64,000 nt of DNA, from contig MPDB01000001.1 in NCBI GenBank assembly GCA_001874155.1, positions 434,001 to 498,000 on the forward strand, given 5' to 3'. Source of the DNA: Vibrio sp. MedPE-SWchi. GTDB lineage: Bacteria > Pseudomonadota > Gammaproteobacteria > Enterobacterales > Vibrionaceae. A program made the translations under genes and the position numbers. This document shows positions 55,398 through 64,000 of the stretch, piece by piece. Under the pieces are notes generated by a model. That model was not told the DNA's origin, did no database searches, and was given only the letters and a program-made list of their open reading frames with translations. Every line of letters starts with the position of its first letter. Positions within the stretch are counted from its first letter, which is position 1.

Positions 55398-55784
55398 ATG
55401 ACGACTGACACCCTAGAGCGAAAACCCGAACCATCACCTTTTGCTGAAACTACACAGCCTGCCTATGAATTTCGCATGCATCCACGAATGCCGATGAAGC
55501 GCGTTACTGCGCAAATCAAAAAGAAAGGACTACTAAATAAGTATTCAAGTATTGAACTTATCGACATTTCAAAAGGTGGGCTGGGGCTAGAATGCAGAAC
55601 GAAAATTGAGGTTGGCGTAAAAGTAGATATAAGACTTGGCAGTAAGAAGTTAACGGGAATCGTTGTTTACATGAAGCAAATACTGGGCAGTCGAGACTTT
55701 AAACTCGGTGTAAGGTTTGACGAAAATCTCGGTATTTCCGATATGTTATACATTGGCGCACCAACGAGTATCGCTTTCAGCTGA
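55398..55784 (+). CDS. PilZ-domain protein, putative c-di-GMP effector
   Basis: 128 residues. The c-di-GMP signature is complete: Arg30-x4-Arg35 (HPRMPMKRV) and DISKGG (Asp56, Ser58, Gly61) about 20 residues later. The beta-barrel runs to ~125 (VGVKVDIRLGSKKLTGIVVY). It is a single-domain adaptor with no output domain, so it acts through a partner. It lies 45 kb from the c-di-GMP-controlled adhesin; a direct link is not shown. Monocistronic. Confidence 0.92.
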   Translation: MTTDTLERKPEPSPFAETTQPAYEFRMHPRMPMKRVTAQIKKKGLLNKYSSIELIDISKGGLGLECRTKIEVGVKVDIRLGSKKLTGIVVYMKQILGSRDFKLGVRFDENLGISDMLYIGAPTSIAFS

Positions 55785-55957
55785 GCCGAAGACCAACTCC
55801 GTTCTTTTAGCGAATAACCAGCGAATGCGTTTCACTCAAACCCTATCGCCATGACCCAGTTGATAAAGCCAGTACAGAGTTAATACAGACAGTACCCAGT
55901 TCAACAAGCATTCCCCATTGTGACAACGGGGAATGCCCAACTTCAGGTCAATCAAGC

Positions 55958-57250
55958 TTATTTTGGTAAGTGCTCTAGCTCATCAACCATCGTCATAAGT
56001 CTATCAAGAATATTTTCGCCATCGACACCAATGCCGTTGTGCTCATATTCATTCGTGATCCACGCTTTCGACATTGGAATGTTGTGCAAAGACTCTCTCG
56101 TATAATCAAACTCAACAAACATATCTTCCGCGTACACCGCGCATGCTACAGGGACCGTGTTTTGGCTTAGGGCTTGTTCATCATAGAGTTCACACCAGTC
56201 TTGCTTTTCTGCTAACAAGTTTGCAGCAGAACGAAGCGATTTCAGTGTTTCCAGTTGCTCAAACATCCACGGGTAAACCATCTCTCCAGTAAACAAAAAC
56301 GCCTTACCAGTAGCGTAATTAAACTCATCGTATGCTTGACGAATTCGATGCGCAGACCAATTAGACGCAAAGCCTTGGCAGTAGCATGGCTCATGCAGCA
56401 AAGCATAAATTGGATTGGTCAGATACCCTTGTTCTTGCTGCATCTGATTTAGGAAACTATAGCTAAGCTGTTGCTCGCCATTCACCTCAATAAAAGCACT
56501 TTCAAGTGCATAGTAAAGCGGTAAGTTAGCACCACCTCGACCAAGGTTGATTCCAATTAGCTGGAACTGTTCAACGGTGAATATTTGTCCATTGGGCAGT
56601 GTTACTTCATTGTCGAGAAGGTGATCGGCGATCGCTTGGCACATATTCTGAGCGTCTGGAAATTGAGCAAAAAACGCATTGTTTTTATCAGTAACCCGCT
56701 GATATGTCGCCATATACACATCATCCGAGTGACGCGACAATGGCGGAATCCCACCCGTGATGTAACAGTGTTTCAAGCTTTTTGGAAATAACGACAGATA
56801 CGTCAAGGTGCAAAAACCACCGAAGCTCTGGCCTAGAGTCGCCCATTGTTCTATACCAAATTGTTGACGAATTTGTTCGGCATCTCGAACAATGTTATCG
56901 GCTCTAAAATGGGTCAGGTATTCGGCTTGTTGCTCTGGGTCTAAATGCGCCAACGTCTCTTGATTAATAGGAGAGCTGTTTCCTGTTCCTCGCTGATCCA
57001 GCAATAAGACTCGATAGTTTTTAAGCGCTCGCTTTAACCACCCCGACTCACCATTCACTCGTGGCGATTGAAAGCCTGGTCCACCTTGAAAGTAAACCAA
57101 CCAAGGAAGTTCTTCACTGTCTCTCGCAACATCAACGACTTCACGAGCGAACACTTTGATTGCCGTGCCTTCTGTCTGTTGATAATTAAGAGGCAGTGAA
57201 AAGTTATGCTGACGATACAACGTCGTGCCATTAATAAAGCTCTTTTGCAC
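55958..57250 (-). CDS. S33-family alpha/beta hydrolase (proline iminopeptidase-like)
   Basis: 430 residues from GTG 57250 (AAGGA seven bases upstream). Oxyanion motif FQGGPGFQSPR at ~55-64, LLLDQRGTGNSSP at 83-93 and nucleophile Ser142 in LGQSFGGFCTL. The length matches the ~50-kDa prolyl aminopeptidase branch with a large cap. Known activity: release of N-terminal Pro or Hyp. No signal, so cytoplasmic. Substrate range not assignable. Confidence 0.88.
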   Translation of the reverse strand: MQKSFINGTTLYRQHNFSLPLNYQQTEGTAIKVFAREVVDVARDSEELPWLVYFQGGPGFQSPRVNGESGWLKRALKNYRVLLLDQRGTGNSSPINQETLAHLDPEQQAEYLTHFRADNIVRDAEQIRQQFGIEQWATLGQSFGGFCTLTYLSLFPKSLKHCYITGGIPPLSRHSDDVYMATYQRVTDKNNAFFAQFPDAQNMCQAIADHLLDNEVTLPNGQIFTVEQFQLIGINLGRGGANLPLYYALESAFIEVNGEQQLSYSFLNQMQQEQGYLTNPIYALLHEPCYCQGFASNWSAHRIRQAYDEFNYATGKAFLFTGEMVYPWMFEQLETLKSLRSAANLLAEKQDWCELYDEQALSQNTVPVACAVYAEDMFVEFDYTRESLHNIPMSKAWITNEYEHNGIGVDGENILDRLMTMVDELEHLPK

Positions 57251-57388
57251 TTGAGAGTCCTTGTTTGAATAGAGAGTTCGGAACGACGAGAAACCTTATT
57301 GAACTAAGACTCCCTCGCGACGCCCGTTAAGTGAAAAAAGAGTAGCATTGTTTAACACTGGAAGCCGAACAAATTGCGATAAAAAAGC

Positions 57389-57415
57389 AACAAAAAGACC
57401 GACATATCGTCGGCC
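57389..57415 (-). terminator. Terminator of ggt
   Basis: On the minus strand the stem GGCCGAC / GTCGGTC (one mismatch) is followed by TTTTTGTTGC. Confidence 0.75.
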
Positions 57416-57453
57416 TAATCAGTAATGAAAAGACTATATTTGAAACTAATGAT

Positions 57454-59208
57454 TTAGTCGCCCATTGCTGTGCCTTCACGACGTGGGTCGGCGCCACCAA
57501 TCAGTTTGCCATCACTGAAAACAATGCCATGAACACCTGAGTTAAGATCTCGAATATCCACTTTAAAGCCCATTCTCTCTAAAGGCGCCTTGAAGCGCTC
57601 AGCTTGCGTCCCTTGCTCGAGATCGTAGCTACCAAAACGGTTTAGCATATTGGGCATGTTAATGGCGTCTTGTATCTCCATTCCCCAATCGAAATGGGCG
57701 ATCAAGGTCTTAGCAACATAGCCAATAATACGAGAGCCGCCGGGTGAACCTACTGCCATATACGGCTGCCCGTTTTCTAACACTATGGTTGGGGCCATTG
57801 AAGAGCGCGGGCGTTTACCTGGCTCAACGCGATTAGCGATAGGTGCGCCATTCGCATGCGATGCAAAAGAAAAATCCGTTAGCTCGTTATTCAAGATAAA
57901 CCCGTTACTCATCACACGTGAGCCAAAACCATTCTCGACCGTACTTGTCATTGAGATAACATTCCCCTCCCCATCAGCAATCACGACATGTGTTGTAGAA
58001 GGGAGTTCGATTGATTGGTCGTCAGCGCGCGCCACTTCACTTTTCCAAGGTGGGCTCCCCGCTTCAACGCTCGTCAACGCTTGACCTTTGGTGATCAACT
58101 GAGCACGACTCTGTAAATAGTCGTCATCAAGCAGCCCTTCCGGCATTGGAACGTAATCGGTGTCTGCGATGTAACGCCCGCGGTCAGCAAAAGCAAGGCG
58201 AGATGCATCCCCAATGATCTGCCACGAAATAGGATCGTTGGGACCCATTTTATCGAGGTCAAAGTGGCTCGCGATGCCTAGAATTTGACCCACTGTAATC
58301 GCGCCAGAGCTCGGGGGGCCCATTCCGCAAACATCGTATTGCTTGTAATCAACGCAGGTTGGCGCACGTTCTAGCACTTTATAGGTTGAAAAATCTTCCA
58401 TCGCTAAGAAGCCAGGGTTATCACTCACTCCCGTGACTTTCGCAACAATGTCTTTCGCTATTTTCCCTGTGTAGAAGGTCTCAGCCCCCTCTTTTGCAAG
58501 CGTATTGATCGTTTGGGCGTAAGCACTGTTTTTCAGCAGATGCCCTTCTTGAAGAGGCTCGCCATCAGCGGTAAAAAAGTACCCTTTCGTATCCGGATAA
58601 CGACTTAACCTTTTTTTATCTCGCTCTATCGAAGCCGCCATCCTCTCTGACACCTGAAAGCCGTCGGTTGCTAACATTTTGGCGGGTTGAAGTAACTCGG
58701 CCCAGTCTTGCTTCCCATACCGCTCATGCATTTCCGATAGAAGTTTCACTGTCCCCGGCGTTCCGACTGAACGTCCTCCAACGACGGCATCAAAGAACTT
58801 AAGCGGTTGACCATTGTCATCTTGAAAGAGTTCTGGTCTTGCAGCCAAAGGCGCGGTTTCACGTCCATCAAATGTTGTCAGCTGTTTGCTTTTTCCGTCG
58901 TAGTAAACAAGGAACGCGCCTCCGCCTAAACCAGAGGATTGCGGCTCAACCAAACCCAACACGGTTTGTACGGCCACCAACGCATCGGCTGCGGTACCGC
59001 CTTTCTTCAAAACGTCGTACCCAGCTTCTACAGCTAACGGATGAGCGGCAGCAACCATGTACTGGCTCGCCACAACGCTTTTCTTCGAAGTCACTTGGCT
59101 GGTAAATTCAGGGGCCACACTGTCTGCCACATCCGCGACTTGAGCATTGAGGGAAAAGGAAGCAAGTGCACAAGCCATACTGAGTTCTATCACACGTGGT
59201 TTAAACAT
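57454..59208 (-). CDS. ggt: Gamma-glutamyltransferase
   Basis: 584 residues with an N-terminal hydrophobic signal (MACALASFSLNAQVA). The large-subunit motifs are GGTAADALVAVQ, SSGLGGGAFLVYYDG and FDGRETAP. The autoprocessing site is ELPS-TTHVVIADGEGNVIS, where Thr405 becomes the catalytic N-terminus of the small subunit. Late motifs are ELTDFSF and GSPGGSRII. It cleaves gamma-glutamyl bonds of glutathione and related compounds in the periplasm or outside. AAGGA precedes the ATG. Monocistronic. Confidence 0.95.
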   Translation of the reverse strand: MFKPRVIELSMACALASFSLNAQVADVADSVAPEFTSQVTSKKSVVASQYMVAAAHPLAVEAGYDVLKKGGTAADALVAVQTVLGLVEPQSSGLGGGAFLVYYDGKSKQLTTFDGRETAPLAARPELFQDDNGQPLKFFDAVVGGRSVGTPGTVKLLSEMHERYGKQDWAELLQPAKMLATDGFQVSERMAASIERDKKRLSRYPDTKGYFFTADGEPLQEGHLLKNSAYAQTINTLAKEGAETFYTGKIAKDIVAKVTGVSDNPGFLAMEDFSTYKVLERAPTCVDYKQYDVCGMGPPSSGAITVGQILGIASHFDLDKMGPNDPISWQIIGDASRLAFADRGRYIADTDYVPMPEGLLDDDYLQSRAQLITKGQALTSVEAGSPPWKSEVARADDQSIELPSTTHVVIADGEGNVISMTSTVENGFGSRVMSNGFILNNELTDFSFASHANGAPIANRVEPGKRPRSSMAPTIVLENGQPYMAVGSPGGSRIIGYVAKTLIAHFDWGMEIQDAINMPNMLNRFGSYDLEQGTQAERFKAPLERMGFKVDIRDLNSGVHGIVFSDGKLIGGADPRREGTAMGD

Positions 59209-59459
59209 AGATGTCCTTATTCTTTGGTTAGAGTTTTTCTAAGGTTATGATTTTATTAAACACTCATTCTTGGAAAATACGTTGAGCGACGTTGAATGAT
59301 GATATGAATAGAACGACATTTTGACGTTCAGTGTCGTTAGTTGCTTCACATTGTTTCAGTTTAGTCACTTTTTCTACACAATAACTTCGTTTTAGCTACA
59401 TATCGCTGTCAACAACTGAGACAAAACTAAGGTGAGGATATCAATCAAAGAGCGCCGCT

Positions 59460-60482
59460 ATGCCAGCACATTTATCGCAGAGCATGAAAACTCTGTTACT
59501 GAATAATGAGTCTAAACCTGACCGATTCTCGAACACTGAAACCCTTTACCAACCCACCTTGAAAGAAAAAATCACCACTATTCGCTCCTACCTCAACATC
59601 GACAAATTGCTAAACTTCCAACCGCCCTGTATTCCTATCCTCGCCATTGATAATCAAGAGTTTGAACATACGACGGAAGACTGCTTATACCGTCTGGGCC
59701 ACTCTAGTGTGCTAATGAAACTCGATGGCAAAGTCATGTTGACCGACCCTGTTCTCAGCGAGCGAGCATCCCCTCTTGATTGGGCGGGCCCAAAACGCTA
59801 TCACCCACTACCGATAACGATGGACGCACTACCCGACATCGACATTTGCCTCATCAGTCACGATCATTATGACCACCTAGACAAAGAAACCATTCAACGA
59901 ATCCACCACAAAGTCTCGCGGTTTTATGTACCCACCAACGTGCGGAAATACCTACTGGAATGGGGGGTACCAGACAATAAAATAACGGAATTCGGGTGGT
60001 GGCAATCGCGTATCAATAACGACATAAATTTCACGTTCACCCCCACTCAGCACTTTTCAGGCCGTTCATTTAAAGAAAGGGACACATCGCTGTGGGGAAG
60101 CTGGGTGATAAAATCCGCGCAATCAAATCTATTCTTCAGTGGCGATTCTGGCTATTTCTCTGGCTTCAAAGAGATTGGAGAGAAATACGGCCCATTTGAC
60201 CTCACTCTAATGGAAACGGGTGCTTACGATGACAATTGGTCAGACATTCATATGTTCCCCGAACAAAGCGTACAAGCGCATATTGATGTCAATGGACGGT
60301 TTATGTTGCCAATTCACAACACCACTTTTGACCTGTCTTACCACGTTTGGAATGAGCCATTAAAACGGGCCCACGCTGAAGCAAGCAGACGCCACGTTGA
60401 TATAGTGTGCCCAAAAATTGGAGAGAGAATTGTTATTTCACAGCTGGGGAAAAGCCCCAAACCAGCAGTGTGGTGGGACTAA
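59460..60482 (+). CDS. Metallo-beta-lactamase-fold hydrolase (UlaG/NAPE-PLD-like)
   Basis: 340 residues. Metal motif HDHYDH at 134-139 (ICLISHDHYDHLD), then FTPTQHFSGRSF, LFFSGDSGYFSG and a late MLPIHNTTFDL. The N-terminal stretch RLGHSSVLMKLDGKVMLTDP is typical of the NAPE-hydrolysing phospholipase D / UlaG branch. No signal, so cytoplasmic. Likely a phosphodiesterase or lactonase; substrate not assignable. Its downstream neighbour 360 bp away is a chaperone operon and is probably separate. Confidence 0.88.
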   Translation: MPAHLSQSMKTLLLNNESKPDRFSNTETLYQPTLKEKITTIRSYLNIDKLLNFQPPCIPILAIDNQEFEHTTEDCLYRLGHSSVLMKLDGKVMLTDPVLSERASPLDWAGPKRYHPLPITMDALPDIDICLISHDHYDHLDKETIQRIHHKVSRFYVPTNVRKYLLEWGVPDNKITEFGWWQSRINNDINFTFTPTQHFSGRSFKERDTSLWGSWVIKSAQSNLFFSGDSGYFSGFKEIGEKYGPFDLTLMETGAYDDNWSDIHMFPEQSVQAHIDVNGRFMLPIHNTTFDLSYHVWNEPLKRAHAEASRRHVDIVCPKIGERIVISQLGKSPKPAVWWD

Positions 60483-60845
60483 GAGAGTTCATCACGCAAC
60501 GCACTGAACCAACATCACACTATTGCAGGCAATCTATATTTAATTCTGATGATGATTATAGATTGCCGTTAACGCTCAAAAAGCCACCAACCGAACCACA
60601 ATCACTGGTCATTACTCTGTTTTGTCGCGCCAAAAAGCTTGAATGTGGTAACATCCGCCACCATAAACACCATACACTCGGCACGATTTCCGCGTTAAGC
60701 TAACAATGAGAAAACACTCGCGCTTAACACGCTATACCTTAATAGAAGCATGGCCAACGAGCGGCCTGAAAAGATACAGCGAGCGAGTACATCGTGCCAA
60801 TGGTGATAACGTCACCAGTAAACAAACGACCAAGAGAACTTCATC
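60483..60845 (+). other. Intergenic region upstream of the DUF2760/Hsp70 operon
   Basis: 363 bp with only short open frames. It holds a heat-shock-type promoter candidate (60638-60666). The stretch 60700-60840 contains no recognised gene or RNA. Confidence 0.55.
60638..60666 (+). promoter_or_regulatory. Possible sigma-32 (heat-shock) promoter
   Basis: CTTGAAT, a 14-base spacer and CACCATAA resemble the sigma-32 consensus (CTTGAAA / CCCCATNT). It lies about 180 bp upstream of the DUF2760 start. Placement before an Hsp70 operon fits, but the -10 match is imperfect. Confidence 0.45.
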
Positions 60846-61478
60846 ATGAACTTTGATATTAATCTGATTCCTCAAACATTCGATATGCTGCATACCGGTT
60901 TAGCCGTATCGAGTGTGTTATTGCTCCTTGTCGCGGTGTCTCGCAAATCGACCGTTGTTGAAAAAGTGGTCGAAAAGCCAGTTGAGAAAATTGTTGAAGT
61001 TGAAAAGCCAGTCGAAAAGATCGTCGAAGTCGAGAAAGTGGTTGAAGTTGAAAAAGTGATCGAAAAAGTAGTGGAGGTTGAGTCTACATTGGCCACCGCT
61101 TCCACTGACTCTGCAATGCAGCTTCTTTCTATCATGCAACAAGAAGCGCGCTTGATTGATTTCCTTAAAGAAGATCTTACCTCGTTCTCTGATGAAGAAG
61201 TTGGCGCAGCCGCGCGCGTGATTCACACGGGCGGTCAAAAAGTATTGAACGACTACGTTTCTCTGACTTCTATTCGTAATGAAGACGAAGAAACACGCAT
61301 TACTGTTGAAGACGGCTTCAACGCTCAAGAAATTCGCCTTACCGGCAATGTGACTGGTGCAGCGCCATTTACAGGCACACTGGTTCACAAAGGTTGGAAA
61401 GCAACGGATATGACATTGCCAAAGCTGGCGCAGAACTATGACGCATCGGTAATTGCACCGGCTGAGGTTGAGCTGTAA
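60846..61478 (+). CDS. DUF2760 domain-containing protein
   Basis: 210 residues. An N-terminal hydrophobic segment (~15-32) probably anchors it to the membrane. Residues ~37-79 are a low-complexity Val/Glu/Lys run with repeated VEKIVEVEKP-type units. The DUF2760 domain spans ~90-208 (QLLSIMQQEARLIDFLKEDL; FTGTLVHKGWKATDMTLP). Its TAA stop overlaps the next ATG by one base. DUF2760 proteins characteristically sit in front of Hsp70 genes in proteobacteria; biochemical role unknown. Confidence 0.9.
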   Translation: MNFDINLIPQTFDMLHTGLAVSSVLLLLVAVSRKSTVVEKVVEKPVEKIVEVEKPVEKIVEVEKVVEVEKVIEKVVEVESTLATASTDSAMQLLSIMQQEARLIDFLKEDLTSFSDEEVGAAARVIHTGGQKVLNDYVSLTSIRNEDEETRITVEDGFNAQEIRLTGNVTGAAPFTGTLVHKGWKATDMTLPKLAQNYDASVIAPAEVEL

Positions 61479-63406
61479 TGGAAAACCAAAACACCGCTAA
61501 GTTTAGCGTTGGTATCGATTTAGGCACAACTCACTGCGTGCTTTCATATACCGATAAGCAACTCGATTCGACCGAGCAACCCGAAGTACAGGTTCTGCCG
61601 ATCGCACAATTGACGGCTCCAGGTACGGTTGAAAATAAAGACCAATTAGGCTCTTTTTTGTACCAGCCTCATGAGCATGAAATGAACCCAGCGTCTCGCG
61701 TGCTTCCTTGGTCAACCGAGCCCACAGCACTAGTAGGTGCGATTGCACGTAACCTGGGTGCAAAAACCCCTATTCGCCTGATAGCAAGCGCAAAATCTTG
61801 GCTATGCCATGGTGACGTAAATCGACGCGATGCGTTTCTTCCTGCTGGAAGCCCAGAGGATGTCGATAAAGTGTCTCCTCTTCGCGCCACAGAGCTTTAC
61901 CTTGAGCACCTAAAACACGCGTGGAACCACACTCACCCTGACGCTGCACTTGCGGATCAGGAAGTGACCATTACAGTTCCGGCTTCGTTTGACCCTGCCG
62001 CTCGCGATTTAACCGCCGAAGCCGCGCGAAATGTTGGCTTTGAACACCTAACTCTGCTTGAAGAACCACAAGCCGCACTGTACTCGTGGATCAATAACAG
62101 TGGTGACGCGTGGCGAGATGAGGTTAACGTTGGTGATATCGTACTGGTTGTCGATGTTGGTGGTGGTACAACCGATCTCTCTTTAGTGGAAGTCACCGAA
62201 GACGAAGGCAATCTGTCTCTCAACCGAATCGCAGTGGGTGAACACATTCTGCTCGGTGGCGATAACATGGATCTTGCCCTAGCCTACCGACTAAAAATGA
62301 AGTTGGCTCAGCAAGGTAAAGAACTCGCGCCTTGGCAGGTTCAAGCCATGACGCATGCGTGCCGTGATGCAAAAGAAGCCTTACTCAATGATGCTGAACT
62401 GCAGGCAGTGCCAATCGTCGTACCAAGCCGTGGTTCTAAACTGCTCGGAGCGACACTAAAAACGGAACTGACCCAGCAAGAGGTACAACAAACGTTAGTC
62501 GATGGCTTCTTCCCAAGCATTCCCGTTTCAGAACACCCGGTGCAAAAGCCTCGTGGCGCTCTAACGCAAATGGGTCTGCCTTACGCGCAAGATGCTGGCA
62601 TTACTCGTCACATTGCCGCGTTTTTAACCAAGCAAGCGTCAGCTCAAAGTGGTGAATCAGGCGAACAAGCAAGCCCGCAAAGCTATGACCCGTTCGCAAA
62701 CATGGCCGGAATGCCTGGCATGCCAACCGAACCTGTCGCTCAAGACTTCATCAAGCCAACTGCGATTCTATTCAATGGTGGTGTATTGAAATCAAGCCTG
62801 CTTGCGAATCGACTGCGTGACACGCTCAATGCATGGCTCACTACCTCTGGGCAACCTGAAGCAAAAACACTGTCGGGCCTCGATCTTGATCTCGCAGTTG
62901 CGAGTGGCGCGGCCTATTATGGCTGTGTTCGTCACGGCCAAGGCGTGCGTATTCGAGGTGGTATCGCCTCTAGCTACTACGTGGGCATTGAAAGCGCTAT
63001 GCCTGCTATACCAGGAATGGCACCACCATTAGAGGCATTATGTATCGCCCCCTTTGGTATGGAAGAGGGTTCTATTGCCCAAGTGCCGAGCCAGGAGTTT
63101 GGTTTGGTGATTGGCCAACCAGTACATTTCCAGTTCTTTGGTTCAACGACTCGTCGCGATGATGAAGCAGGTACTCACTTAGATCATTGGTCTCCTAGTG
63201 AACTTGAAGAGCTGCCTGAGATTCAAGTGACCTTACCTGTTTCGGAAGGCCGCCGTGAAGGTGAAGTCGTCCCTGTAACCTTGGTTTCACGCGTGACTGA
63301 ACTTGGCACGTTATACCTTGAAGCCATTGCGACAGACAACGGGCAAAAATGGCACGTCGAATTTGATGTGCGAGAAGACTCAGCTTCTAACGAGCTGGCA
63401 CAATAA
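61478..63406 (+). CDS. Hsp70-family chaperone (non-canonical)
   Basis: 642 residues. ATPase motifs: VGIDLGTTHCVLSYTDK (phosphate 1, residues ~11-27), LVVDVGGGTTDLSLVEVTED (phosphate 2) and FNGGVLKSSLLANRL (adenosine). A Gln/Ser-rich insert with MAGMPGMPTEP (~residues 388-428) sits between ATPase subdomains and is not a standard DnaK element. The C-terminal substrate domain is short, without the DnaK lid. Overlaps DUF2760 by one base. Client proteins unknown. Confidence 0.93.
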   Translation: MENQNTAKFSVGIDLGTTHCVLSYTDKQLDSTEQPEVQVLPIAQLTAPGTVENKDQLGSFLYQPHEHEMNPASRVLPWSTEPTALVGAIARNLGAKTPIRLIASAKSWLCHGDVNRRDAFLPAGSPEDVDKVSPLRATELYLEHLKHAWNHTHPDAALADQEVTITVPASFDPAARDLTAEAARNVGFEHLTLLEEPQAALYSWINNSGDAWRDEVNVGDIVLVVDVGGGTTDLSLVEVTEDEGNLSLNRIAVGEHILLGGDNMDLALAYRLKMKLAQQGKELAPWQVQAMTHACRDAKEALLNDAELQAVPIVVPSRGSKLLGATLKTELTQQEVQQTLVDGFFPSIPVSEHPVQKPRGALTQMGLPYAQDAGITRHIAAFLTKQASAQSGESGEQASPQSYDPFANMAGMPGMPTEPVAQDFIKPTAILFNGGVLKSSLLANRLRDTLNAWLTTSGQPEAKTLSGLDLDLAVASGAAYYGCVRHGQGVRIRGGIASSYYVGIESAMPAIPGMAPPLEALCIAPFGMEEGSIAQVPSQEFGLVIGQPVHFQFFGSTTRRDDEAGTHLDHWSPSELEELPEIQVTLPVSEGRREGEVVPVTLVSRVTELGTLYLEAIATDNGQKWHVEFDVREDSASNELAQ

Positions 63407-63411
63407 ACAAC

Positions 63412-63439
63412 AACGGCATCTACTGAGGTGCCGTTTTTT
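63412..63439 (+). terminator. Terminator-like hairpin between the two Hsp70 genes
   Basis: aacggca / tgccgtt stem with a 10-base loop and a T-run. It lies inside the gene cluster, so it may attenuate rather than end transcription. Confidence 0.7.
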
Positions 63440-63457
63440 CATTTTTAGGGTGTGCAT

Positions 63458-64000
63458 ATGGCATCATCTCGATTTCTTGTCGGTATCGATCTTGGTACAA
63501 CGAATACCGTTGTCGCTTTTTGTGAAAACAACGAACATCTTGAACAAGAGCCCGTTTCTCTGTTTGAGATTGACCAATTGGTTGGGCCTGGAGAAGTAGT
63601 TAGAAAACCTCTGCTGCCCTCTTTTCGGTATCACCCTGCTGAAGGGCAGATTTCACCTTCAGATATCACATTACCTTGGCAAGTTAGCCAGTTTCAGGGC
63701 GATATTGAACACGTCATTATTGGTGAATGGGCAAGAGAGCTTGGGGCAAAAGTAGAAGGCCGACAAGTGGCCAGTGCCAAAAGTTGGCTCTCGCACCAAG
63801 CCGTGGATCGTGAATCGGACATTCTTCCGTGGGCTGGCGCCTCTGATGTTGAGAAAGTCTCTCCTGTTGTTGCGAGCGCGAGCTATCTCAACCATATCCG
63901 CTCTGCGTGGAATCACCGTAATCCAAGCAACCCACTAGAAAACCAAGACGTAGTGGTCACCGTACCCGCTTCATTCGACGAGGCGGCACGAAAGCTCACC
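63458..64000 (+). CDS. Second Hsp70-family protein, N-terminal part (runs off the right edge)
   Basis: 181 codons visible from ATG 63458 (AGGG upstream). VGIDLGTTNTVVAFCENNEH is the phosphate-1 motif, then IGEWARELGAKVEGRQVASA and VVVTVPASFDEAARKLT. It resembles the upstream Hsp70 in order of motifs (AKSWLSH; SPVVASASYLNHIRSAW), so the pair probably arose by duplication. C-terminus missing from the window. Confidence 0.9.
   Translation, partial: MASSRFLVGIDLGTTNTVVAFCENNEHLEQEPVSLFEIDQLVGPGEVVRKPLLPSFRYHPAEGQISPSDITLPWQVSQFQGDIEHVIIGEWARELGAKVEGRQVASAKSWLSHQAVDRESDILPWAGASDVEKVSPVVASASYLNHIRSAWNHRNPSNPLENQDVVVTVPASFDEAARKLT

Overview
The window looks like chromosomal DNA from a Vibrio or close relative (Vibrionaceae). 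The basis is moderate GC content, vibrio-type families (an OmpV-like outer-membrane protein, the VC1184-type PLP enzyme family, a glucose EIICB, the DUF2760/Hsp70 operon) and strong codon bias in gnd. No rRNA, tRNA, insertion sequence, prophage or CRISPR array was seen. This assignment rests on protein recognition by eye, not on a database search.

Layout. (1) 1-10819, minus: the N-terminal ~3600 residues of a giant LapA-type surface adhesin. It has a retention module, a TAAG LapG-type cleavage site and a run of nearly identical 864-bp repeats; its C-terminus lies beyond the left edge. (2) 11428-21245: scattered small-metabolism and membrane genes (DUF1835 protein, MDR oxidoreductase with divergent LysR, CBM48-like protein, MATE exporter, GNAT acetyltransferase, unknown membrane protein, LysR with divergent nitrilase-family hydrolase, basic Cys-tailed protein). 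(3) 21305-28205: a secreted phosphodiesterase, then ptsG facing a response regulator/histidine kinase/orphan sugar-binding protein operon. A regular array of TTTGTAA/TTACAAA half-sites lies between the divergent genes. (4) 28322-31706: a TetR regulator and a rifampin-phosphotransferase-like PEP-utilising enzyme, with a 32-bp palindrome upstream. (5) 32227-35919: zwf-pgl-gnd, the oxidative pentose phosphate pathway. (6) 35981-44704: an LRR-kinase fusion, trhO, a MocR regulator with a small membrane protein, and a GST/NTF2-like/tautomerase operon with divergent LysR. (7) 44834-52787: outer-membrane proteins, hrpA, a TerB-like protein and a DnaQ-fold exonuclease. (8) 52955-59208: a 2OG-Fe(II) dioxygenase coupled to a cysteine-desulfurase-like enzyme that lacks the catalytic Cys, a PilZ protein, an S33 peptidase and ggt. 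(9) 59460-64000: a metallo-beta-lactamase-fold hydrolase and a DUF2760-Hsp70-Hsp70 chaperone operon running off the right edge.

How genes may work together. The strongest candidate for an under-described system is region 3. A glucose-type binding protein with no permease genes is co-transcribed with a two-component system, back to back with the glucose PTS permease and separated from it by repeated operator-like sites. I infer a periplasmic sugar sensor controlling ptsG. Glucose uptake and the zwf-pgl-gnd operon 8 kb away would be functionally linked. Other candidates are the dioxygenase/PLP-enzyme pair, the LRR-kinase and the TetR-controlled PEP-utilising phosphotransferase.
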